A stretch of DNA of 7,736 nt from Pseudomonadota bacterium. GTDB lineage: Bacteria > Pseudomonadota > Gammaproteobacteria > Burkholderiales > Burkholderiaceae_C. Made by a program: the position numbers and the translations under genes. The stretch is from positions 1 through 7,736 of the forward strand of contig JAEZKX010000381.1 in the NCBI GenBank assembly GCA_023436025.1. The letters are read 5' to 3'. Under the pieces are notes generated by a model. The model saw only the letters and a list, made by a program, of their open reading frames with translations, ran no database searches and had not been told where the DNA came from. Below are positions 1 to 6,456 of the stretch, one piece after another (positions within the stretch are counted from its first letter, which is position 1; every line of letters starts with the position of its first letter).

Positions 1-266
1 GCCTTGGCGTCGGCCTTGGGAGCGGGAGCGGGCGCCGGCGCGCGCATCACTTTCTCCGCGATCGCATCGGCTTCGCGCTCCACCGCACCGCCGGGTTCGC
101 TCACCGCCAGCTTGGCCCGCACCGCCATGCGGTCGAAGCGCTGCTGGTTGCCGCCGCACGCTTCGCAGGGGGAGGGCGCAGGCGGCTTCTTCGCGCCCGA
201 GTCCGCCTTGGCCGGCGGTGCGGGCGCCGGCTTCTTGCTGTCTACCGCTGGCGGGCTGGCGGGCAT
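1..266 (-). CDS. DUF4157-type protein, putative eCIS cargo/toxin or metallopeptidase; C-terminus beyond window
   Basis: 88 codons are visible and the frame leaves the left edge open. Residues 1-33 are a Pro/Ala/Lys-rich, presumably disordered leader. A single CxxC pair follows in PCEACGG (33-39). Residues 44-75 contain FDRMAVRAKLAVSEPGGAVE and EREADAIAEKVMR, which match the well-known lead-in of DUF4157 proteins (L-x-V-S-x-P-G-D-x-x-E-x-E-A-D-x-x-A-x-x-V-M). The family's HExxH zinc motif normally comes further on and is not in the window, so catalytic competence cannot be judged. A second PAPAPAP linker begins at 76. DUF4157 is known to be enriched beside eCIS loci, often fused to toxin domains. 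The ATG is 7 bases after the upstream stop; only a weak GGA (277-279) precedes it, so coupling or re-initiation is likely. An internal ATG at residue 47 would cut off the CxxC and is less likely. Confidence 0.82.
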   Translation of the reverse strand, partial: MPASPPAVDSKKPAPAPPAKADSGAKKPPAPSPCEACGGNQQRFDRMAVRAKLAVSEPGGAVEREADAIAEKVMRAPAPAPAPKADAK

Positions 267-273
267 GCGTGGC

Positions 274-3200
274 TCATCCGAGCGCGTACCGCAGCATCGT
301 TGCGACGCTGGCACCGCCGCCGAGGTCCAGGGTCGGCAGCGTGGCGGAGCCGTGGTCGATCAAGGCCGTGCCCAGCGCGTCGATCACCTGCCGGTGCTGC
401 CGCGGGGCATCGACGCCTGCCGGCAGCGCCGAGGCATCGAGCCGGAACGCAGCGCGCCGCTGCGAACGCAGGAACACGCGGCCGATCATGCGCTGGTCGG
501 CCTGCTGCAGCTTGGTGACCTCGTCGGCGGAAAGCGTGCCGTCCTCGAACACCAGGTCAGTCACGACCATCTTGTCCGGGAAGCGCGACACCAGGTCCTC
601 CAGCAGTCGCAGGCCGTCGGTGACGTTGGCCTTGGACGTCTCGACCACCCTGTCGTACATGTCGTTCGGCAGCATCAGCACGCGGTGCACGATCGCGACT
701 TCCGGCGCATCGGGCTCGACCGGCTCCGCCGGCTGCTCCTGCAGCGGCCCGGTGACGACCAGCAGGCCGCCGTCGTAGGCGCTGTCGCCGAGCAGACCGG
801 GCGGCGGCGCGATCGTCCCGATCACACCTGCGCCGCGGGCGGGTGGTTTCGTCAGCGACGCAATCTGCTCCAGCATGTTGCGCAGGCGCATGTGGTTCTG
901 CCAGCCCTGGCCCGCTTCCGGCGCGATCTCCCACGAGCGGCCCAGCGCCACCTGTTTGTCCGGATTGCGCGCCTGCCACATGGCGAGCACGTGGTCCGCC
1001 GTCTCCACCGGGAAGGCGCTCTCGTCGTGGTAGCGCAGCAGCCCCACACGCTCGAACCTGAACTTCGCCAGTGCCGCGGCGTCGCCCTGGTCCAGCGCCT
1101 TCGCCAGCAGCGGCAGCGGCTCCATGGTCTTCAGCCGCAGGTGCCACACCTGGAACGTCTCGGTCGCGGTCGACGGCGCCGTCGTGCACGCCGGCCCGCA
1201 CAGCGCGGTGCGCGCCCGCCGGAACATCAACCAGTCGTGCCGCGCGCGCACGCGCTGCGCCGGCGCGGCGTCCAGCACCGGGAACAGCCGGCGCCGCGCG
1301 CGCACCAGGAAACCGGCGTCATCGGTGGCGTCGGCCAGCGCCGACAGCGTGTTCACAGTGGTGGTGCCGAGCGCGGAGTCGGGCTCGGGCATGGACGGCA
1401 GCGCGCTCAGCTCCATCAGCTGCTGGCGTTGCCGCTGCGCACCTTCGAAGTCGACCTTCTTCTGCGGGAGGTCGCCCGCCTGCAGCAGGCCCAGCCGCTG
1501 CATGCTGCGCTTGATGCCGATCTCCGCGTCGCCGGTGGCGTTCTCGATGTACATCACGGCGCGCTGCGGCGCCGCATCCCAGTCGAAGAAGATCGGGCTG
1601 GTCGCCGGGTCCTGGCGCTCGTCGTCGACCACGAACACGCCGCTGCGGGCATCGCCGTCGCGCCGCAGCAGCAGCCGGATGCGCTTGGGCGTGTCTTCGC
1701 CGCGCGAGGCGCCGCCGCTGTTGGTCATGCGCAGGTCGGCCTGCACCAGCCGCTCCTGCATGCCGGAGGAAAGGGCGCGCTGCGCCAGCACCGTCAGCGT
1801 CGCATCGAGCGTGGCGACCGATCCCGCGCTGGCGAGCGTCATGCGCACTTCCACCGCCAGCTTCGTCGTGCCGCCGACCGGCAGCGTGAACGGATCGCGC
1901 GTGACGTCCGCCGCCACGTACAGGCGCATGCCCAGGCGATCGGCCACGTAGTTGGTGAGCACCGCATTCTCGTAGCGGTTCAGCGCGTCGGGCTGCAGGG
2001 CGTCGGTGGCCGCCGCCATCGCGAAGCCGCTGCTGCCGTCCTCGCGGCCCTCGCTGCGCAGCAGGCCGTCGAGTTCGACGTTGAACAAGCCCGCGTAGGC
2101 GCCGGTCAGTTCCGTGGGCACCGAGGCGTTGCCCGTGACGATGTTCTTCTTCACCGTCTTCTTGGCCGGTGTCCCGCTGGGCGGCGCCGGCGCGGGCTCG
2201 GTGCTGCCGTCCTCGTCGGACATCAGCAACTGCAGTCCCATCAAGGCGCTGCCCAGCATGCGCAGCCGCCACCAGGTGCCGGGCGACAGTCCCGGGCCGG
2301 CCGTGACTTCGCCGTCCGGCAGGAACACCTCCACCGGCTCCAGCTGCTTGGGGTCGTCGAGGCCGCGCGTGAGTGAGATGCGCTTCATGTGCTGCGCCTG
2401 CTCCACCAGGTGGCCGATCTCGTCGGCGGCGACGGCGTGGAACTGCAGCCGCACGCCTTCGCCGAACATGCGGCGCACCTGCTCCTGCACGTCCGCGTTG
2501 AGCGACACGGGCAGGTAGCCGGCCGGCGGCAGCTCGAAGAAGCCGGCGTTGAGCAGCATGCGCTGCTGCGGCAGTGCGCCCGTGCCCGGCACGTAGTTCG
2601 CCAGCTGCGTCGAGAGGCCATCGAGGTCGGCGAACGAAGCCTTGATGCCACTGGCCACGTCTTCGTATTCCTTGATTGTGGGCCGGCCGTCAATCTTCTT
2701 CAGCAGCTTCTGCGTGCTGCCGCCATAGCGTTTCAGCAAGTCCTCGATCTGCTTGCGCGTCTTGCCCAGCAGCTCGCGCAGGTCCTCGCAGTCGTCGCCC
2801 GGCAGGATCACCGGCCGGTCGGGATCGAACAGGCCCGCCAGCTGGCACTGGAACTGCAGGATCTGCGCGACGAACACGTTCCATGGCCGCATCGCCATGC
2901 GGCCCTGCCAGTAGCCGCGTGCCTGCGTGTCCATGCGCTCGCGGCGGCCGCCCCATGCGTCGAGCACGCGCACGGTGGCGCCTTCGCGCGCCAGCAGCCC
3001 GATCACCACTTCGTCGCGGCCATACAGTTCCGCCGGCCGGCACCAGATGTCGCTGGCCAAGCCGGTGGCGGACAGCAGGCTCTGCGCCAGCCAGGGTTCG
3101 GCGGCGAAGTAGGCGGATGCGATGCGGTTGCGCAAGTGCACGTTGCCCGCCGCGATCGCGCTGCTGGCGGGAAGGGCCAGCGTCACCGGGCGCAGCCGCA

Positions 3201-3747
3201 GCACCACGCCTTCGCGCCACCAGGGATGGCGCGAATCCGTGGCGCAGGCGGTCTCGCACAGCTTGCCGTACACGGGCTCGTTGCCGCACAGCCCTTCGAT
3301 GGGGCCGACGGTGATCTCGTAGATGCCCAGCGCCGCAGACAGCTTGATGCCGGCCTTGGGCGGTTCCAGGCAGTCGGCGAACTTGCCCGTTCCCTTCTTC
3401 ATCGGCGGCGCGGCCACCTTCAGCAGGTCGACCAGCTTCGCCTGCAGCGGCTGCGGCGCCAGCACGAAGGTGCCGGCGGCGGTAACCGCCAGCCCTTCGC
3501 TCACTTCGATCTGGTCAGCCACCAGCGCGATGCCCAGGCCGTGCACCACGCCCCAGCCGCCCGCCAGGTTGGCCAGCCGCACCGCCTGCCGGTGGTAGTC
3601 CTGTTCCACGGTGAGCGCGCTGGCGCGCAGGAACTGGCCGTCGAAGTAATGCAGCCGCGTGAGCGGACTGCCCAGTCCCACGAAGGCCACGCCGTCGGTG
3701 GGCGGCAGTTCCACCGTGTCGCTGCACAGGTCGTTGTCGTTGGCCAT
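274..3747 (-). CDS. Large multidomain adaptor/fibre-like protein (1157 aa) of an eCIS-like operon
   Basis: No experimentally known function that I can name. Residues 30-100 repeat the head domain of the preceding gene product: HYFDGQFL (33-40), EQDYH (48-52), GGWGVVHGLGI (63-73). A strand-rich part with LCETAC (163-168) and WWREGVVLRL (176-185) follows. Residues about 318-385 are charged and helical. Then LPQQRMLLNAGFFELPPAGYLPV (392-414, of which ELPPAGYLPV at 405-414 is the key part) and AQHMKRISL (451-459) mark a further conserved-looking module, a motif set I associate with large hypothetical proteins near phage-tail-like clusters. A Pro/Ala/Lys hinge at 515-535 separates it from a second half (536-1157) that I do not recognise: beta-rich at about 600-735, then helical, with a Pro/Glu linker near 985-1015. 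No signal peptide or membrane segment. Likely a baseplate or fibre-attachment component. It ends seven bases before the DUF4157-type gene. Confidence 0.92.
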   Translation of the reverse strand: MANDNDLCSDTVELPPTDGVAFVGLGSPLTRLHYFDGQFLRASALTVEQDYHRQAVRLANLAGGWGVVHGLGIALVADQIEVSEGLAVTAAGTFVLAPQPLQAKLVDLLKVAAPPMKKGTGKFADCLEPPKAGIKLSAALGIYEITVGPIEGLCGNEPVYGKLCETACATDSRHPWWREGVVLRLRPVTLALPASSAIAAGNVHLRNRIASAYFAAEPWLAQSLLSATGLASDIWCRPAELYGRDEVVIGLLAREGATVRVLDAWGGRRERMDTQARGYWQGRMAMRPWNVFVAQILQFQCQLAGLFDPDRPVILPGDDCEDLRELLGKTRKQIEDLLKRYGGSTQKLLKKIDGRPTIKEYEDVASGIKASFADLDGLSTQLANYVPGTGALPQQRMLLNAGFFELPPAGYLPVSLNADVQEQVRRMFGEGVRLQFHAVAADEIGHLVEQAQHMKRISLTRGLDDPKQLEPVEVFLPDGEVTAGPGLSPGTWWRLRMLGSALMGLQLLMSDEDGSTEPAPAPPSGTPAKKTVKKNIVTGNASVPTELTGAYAGLFNVELDGLLRSEGREDGSSGFAMAAATDALQPDALNRYENAVLTNYVADRLGMRLYVAADVTRDPFTLPVGGTTKLAVEVRMTLASAGSVATLDATLTVLAQRALSSGMQERLVQADLRMTNSGGASRGEDTPKRIRLLLRRDGDARSGVFVVDDERQDPATSPIFFDWDAAPQRAVMYIENATGDAEIGIKRSMQRLGLLQAGDLPQKKVDFEGAQRQRQQLMELSALPSMPEPDSALGTTTVNTLSALADATDDAGFLVRARRRLFPVLDAAPAQRVRARHDWLMFRRARTALCGPACTTAPSTATETFQVWHLRLKTMEPLPLLAKALDQGDAAALAKFRFERVGLLRYHDESAFPVETADHVLAMWQARNPDKQVALGRSWEIAPEAGQGWQNHMRLRNMLEQIASLTKPPARGAGVIGTIAPPPGLLGDSAYDGGLLVVTGPLQEQPAEPVEPDAPEVAIVHRVLMLPNDMYDRVVETSKANVTDGLRLLEDLVSRFPDKMVVTDLVFEDGTLSADEVTKLQQADQRMIGRVFLRSQRRAAFRLDASALPAGVDAPRQHRQVIDALGTALIDHGSATLPTLDLGGGASVATMLRYALG

Positions 3748-3749
3748 GG

Positions 3750-5054
3750 TCAGACCCTCGGTATGGTGGTGGAGAGATTGCGGCCCTCGCCGGTGGGCGT
3801 CACGGCGCCGGCGGGAATGAAGGTGGACCCGAGCAGCGGCGTGTTGCCGGTGCCGGTGACGGTGATGCGCACCAGCGCACCGACCGGGTCGCGGTCCAGC
3901 GTCAGCGTCACCTGCGGCCGGCCCGGAACGCTGTCGTCGTAGGCGGGCGGCGCCAGGGTGAACGGCTTCCAGCCTTGCGCCGTGACGAACTCGCTGGCGG
4001 CGAAGGCGCCGCTCGCCACGCTCATCGTGGCCAGCGGCTGGCTGAACACCAGAGTCACTTTCTTGCCGGCCAGCGCCGCGCCGTCGTGCGCGACGACCGG
4101 CCCCGCCAGCGCCGGCTGCGGCGCGGGTTCGCCCAGCAGCAGGCCCTGCAGCAGCGAAGTGGGCAGCAGCGAGTCGCGCACGCCCAGGTCGATGCCGGCC
4201 AGCGTCACCTTCCAGCCATCCGGCTCGAGCTTCAGCCGCAGCCCGCGCAGCCGCGCGAGCGGCAGGCACAGGTCGGTCTCGCCGGGTTCGTCGGTGGGCG
4301 CTTCCGGCGCCTGCTCCGCGACCGCGCGCGCGAGCAGCTCGCGCACCAGTGCCGGTCGCTGCTGCGCCTGCTGCTGCGCGGGCAGCGCCTGCAGCGCGCG
4401 GAAGCTTTCGACCAGCCACTGGTCCGCTTCGCGCAACGGTGCGCCGTCCGCCGTGCCCTGCGGCCGCGGCGCGGCCAGGCCCAGCCACATCTGCAGCAGG
4501 TGGAAGGGCTGCGACAGCGGTGCCGCCTGTGGCGCGGTGCGCACCAGCCGCAGCTGCACCGTCTCGCACAGCCGCGAATAGGCGATGTCGGAAGCGTTGC
4601 CCGCGCACGGATCCGCGATCGCGGGCACCGGGGTGTCCAGGCAGCACGAATAGCAGACCACCACGTCCAGGTCCAGCGTGGCATCGTCCGGCGTTTCGAT
4701 GTCCTCGAAGGCATCGTCCTCGCGGTGCGCCAGCCACCACAGCGGCAGGTTGACGCACTGCGGCACTTCCAGCACGAGGTCGCGACCGAGCACATCGATG
4801 GCGTAGCCGCTGCCCACCCGCAGTTCCTGGTCCGCCGGCCGGTAGGTCACGGCATAACCGGCGACGACGCCGGCGCCATGCAGCAGCCGCTGGTGGCGCC
4901 GCAACCGGCCGACGTGGAAGCCCTGTTCCGCCCGGAAGTCGGCCACGCCCAGCAGCATGCCGAAGTGGTAGTTGGGCGCGCACTGCGGGCTGTCCGGCAG
5001 CTCGCAGTCGCAGCGCTCCAGTTCCGGCAGGCCGCAGCAGTCGTCGCGCTTCAT
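3750..5054 (-). CDS. Baseplate/fibre-adaptor-like protein with Cys-rich N-terminus and C-terminal Ig-like domain
   Basis: Function not established; probably a structural part of a contractile-injection particle. It has 434 residues. Segment 1-25 carries five cysteines (C6, C7, C15, C17, C25). Residues 28-100 hold a domain with NYHFGMLLGVADF, EQ at 43-44 and LLHGAGVVAGY (57-67), then a strand-rich stretch with RVGSGYAID. The same domain opens the next protein. A second cysteine cluster, VCYSCCLD, is at 133-140, followed by SRLCET (160-165). Residues 205-250 are a Gln/Ala-rich helical region. Residues about 325-422 look like an all-beta Ig-like domain of the SbsA type: KKVTLVFSQPLATMSV at 331-346 and the edge motif TVTGTGNTPLLG at 398-409. 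No signal peptide is seen. The Ig-like end suggests surface exposure or protein contact. The gene stop is two bases from the next start, so both products are likely made together. Confidence 0.92.
   Translation of the reverse strand: MKRDDCCGLPELERCDCELPDSPQCAPNYHFGMLLGVADFRAEQGFHVGRLRRHQRLLHGAGVVAGYAVTYRPADQELRVGSGYAIDVLGRDLVLEVPQCVNLPLWWLAHREDDAFEDIETPDDATLDLDVVVCYSCCLDTPVPAIADPCAGNASDIAYSRLCETVQLRLVRTAPQAAPLSQPFHLLQMWLGLAAPRPQGTADGAPLREADQWLVESFRALQALPAQQQAQQRPALVRELLARAVAEQAPEAPTDEPGETDLCLPLARLRGLRLKLEPDGWKVTLAGIDLGVRDSLLPTSLLQGLLLGEPAPQPALAGPVVAHDGAALAGKKVTLVFSQPLATMSVASGAFAASEFVTAQGWKPFTLAPPAYDDSVPGRPQVTLTLDRDPVGALVRITVTGTGNTPLLGSTFIPAGAVTPTGEGRNLSTTIPRV
3755..3759 (-). promoter_or_regulatory. 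Ribosome binding site GAGGG inside the end of the upstream gene
   Basis: GAGGG lies 7 bases before the ATG at 3747 and inside the last codons of the 434-residue protein gene. It sets the start at 3747 rather than anywhere in the much longer same-frame opening that continues to 4983. Confidence 0.75.
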
Positions 5055-5063
5055 GGCTTGCGG

Positions 5064-5067
5064 TCCT
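5064..5067 (-). promoter_or_regulatory. Weak ribosome binding site AGGA overlapping a stop codon
   Basis: AGGA lies 9 bases before the ATG at 5054 and shares bases with the TAG stop of the helical protein gene. Ribosomes finishing the upstream gene would stop on top of this site, so translation of the next gene is probably coupled. Confidence 0.55.
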
Positions 5068-6439
5068 AGAACAACGCTGCGCTGTGGGCGTAGGCGTTGG
5101 CGCGGCTGCCGACCGTCTCGCGCTCCGCTTCTTCCAGGGCGGCGGCGCGTTCCAGCGCCAGCGCCGCGCCCAGCAGCTTGCGCGTGGCGAGGCGATCGGC
5201 GCCGAGCGCGGTCGCGTAGGCGGTTTCGGCGGCGGCGAGTTCGGCCATCACGTTGGCGGGCGAGGCCGCGCCCGACAAGGCGGCGAGGCGCGAAGCGGCG
5301 GTGTCGAACTTCTCCAGTGCTTCCCAGAGCCCTTCCGGCACGGCGGCGAACCAGGCCTTGACGGTGTCGAGTTCTGCGTCGCTCATGGCCGCGCGCGCGG
5401 TGCCCACGGCGGCGATCTTGGTGGTGAGCGTGCCCCGCTCGGTGGCGACCGGGCCGGCATCGAGTTCGGCCCGCGTCTTGTCCGGTTCGGCCTTCATCGC
5501 CGCATGCAGCGCGGTGTCGTAGGCCTGCTGCGCCGGCCGCACAGCGGCGACGGCGGCGTCGACGGCGGCCAGCTTGGCCAGTGCGTTCTCGCGCGCCGTC
5601 TTCCTGGTGGGGTCGTGCAAGCGTTCGTGCTGCCAGCGGCTCAGGAAGGGGAAGGTGGTGGCGGTCGGCGCGGGCAGGGCGGCGAAGCGCTGCAGCGTTT
5701 TCGCGTCGGCTTCCAGCCTTGGCGCCGCATCGGCCGTGCTGCGCAGTGCCTGTGCCGCGCGCAGGAAGCGCCGCTGCGCCTGCAGAACGACTGCGTTGAC
5801 CGCGTTGAAGGCGGCGGTGTCCACCTCGCCGGCCAGCCGCACCGATTCGCGCACCAGGTCGCGCCGCTCGCGCACCCGCTTGAGGAAGCTCTTGGCGGCG
5901 GTGGCGTTACTCGGGAACTCGCCCTCGACCCGCGCGCGCGCCGTTGCTTCCGACGCGGCCACGGCAGCCGCCGCATCGGCAGAAAGGGTGGCGAGCTCGC
6001 CGGTCAGCAGCGCATCGATCAGCTTCTGCCGCGCCTTGCTCTCCACGTCCGCCTGCTTCTCCTCCCGCCGCGCCTCGGCCAGCGCCTCTTCGGTGATGGC
6101 GAGTCGCGTTTCCAGCCGCGTGAGCTCCGCGGTCTGCACCTGCACGGCCAGCGCCTGCGCCGCCAGCGTGGCCTGCGCCTCCGCCAGCGCGATCAGCGCG
6201 GTCTCCATTGCCGCCAACAGCGGATTGCCGTCGGCAGGCATCGGGATGCCGGCCAGCGCCTTGCGCGCCGCCTCGACCGCTAGCGCCTGGCTGCGCACGG
6301 AGTCGGCTGCCGTTTGCTGCAAGGTCCTGGCGGCGGTCAGCGCCCCGCGCTGGGCGTGGACTTCGGCGCGTTGCGCGGTGGTGCTCGTGGCGAGGCGCGC
6401 GACCTCGTCGGTCCAGTACTGCAGGAGCGGGGTGGCCAT
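5066..6439 (-). CDS. Alanine-rich all-helical protein of unknown function in an eCIS-like operon
   Basis: I do not recognise a named family. The protein has 457 residues, about 125 of them alanine by hand count, and no cysteine. Residues 1-170 read as long amphipathic helices with heptad-like Ala/Leu spacing, broken near 64-73 by a Pro/Gly segment. A more charged stretch (about 175-200, containing FLKRVRERRDLVRESV) follows, then a Pro-rich break with aromatics (about 252-276, including FPFLSRWQHERLHDP), then a second helical block to the end. No signal peptide, membrane segment or catalytic motif is visible. The start is chosen from the GGAGG 9 bases upstream. Position between the ATPase and the adaptor-like genes suggests a structural, scaffold or chaperone role in the same particle; a length-determining (ruler) role is possible but speculative. 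The stop TAG precedes the next start by 11 bases. Confidence 0.87.
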   Translation of the reverse strand: MATPLLQYWTDEVARLATSTTAQRAEVHAQRGALTAARTLQQTAADSVRSQALAVEAARKALAGIPMPADGNPLLAAMETALIALAEAQATLAAQALAVQVQTAELTRLETRLAITEEALAEARREEKQADVESKARQKLIDALLTGELATLSADAAAAVAASEATARARVEGEFPSNATAAKSFLKRVRERRDLVRESVRLAGEVDTAAFNAVNAVVLQAQRRFLRAAQALRSTADAAPRLEADAKTLQRFAALPAPTATTFPFLSRWQHERLHDPTRKTARENALAKLAAVDAAVAAVRPAQQAYDTALHAAMKAEPDKTRAELDAGPVATERGTLTTKIAAVGTARAAMSDAELDTVKAWFAAVPEGLWEALEKFDTAASRLAALSGAASPANVMAELAAAETAYATALGADRLATRKLLGAALALERAAALEEAERETVGSRANAYAHSAALF

Positions 6440-6448
6440 GGTGCAGGT

Positions 6449-6453
6449 CCTCC
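6449..6453 (-). promoter_or_regulatory. Ribosome binding site GGAGG for the helical protein
   Basis: A full GGAGG core lies 9 bases before the ATG at 6439, within the 17-base gap and just after the ATPase stop codon. It is the strongest Shine-Dalgarno sequence in the operon. It fixes the start at 6439 against the much longer same-frame opening that runs up to 7027 through the ATPase gene. Confidence 0.8.
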
Positions 6454-6456
6454 GGT

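Noticed and set aside
4..2376. Plus-strand open frame of 790 codons
   Set aside because: It is antisense to the 1157-residue gene and its product is rich in Arg, His, Gln and Ala with no domain-like pattern. Such frames are expected opposite GC-rich genes. The minus strand has recognisable motifs, ribosome binding sites and tight gene packing.
274..3747. Naming the large protein TssK and the operon a type VI secretion system
   Set aside because: The resemblance is limited to a short head motif, length is about 2.5 times TssK, and no other T6SS gene is seen. The AAA+ protein has one visible AAA+ module and no ClpV features such as a second ATPase domain.
2389..3942. Plus-strand open frame of 517 codons
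   Set aside because: It is antisense to two well-supported genes, His/Gln/Arg-rich, with no ribosome binding site that stands out and no recognisable domain.
274..4983. Extended 1569-codon version of the large minus-strand gene
   Set aside because: The extra 412 codons overlap the 434-residue gene in another frame and are low-complexity Arg/Ala/Gly. The ATG at 3747 has its own GAGGG and is followed by the conserved-looking head domain.
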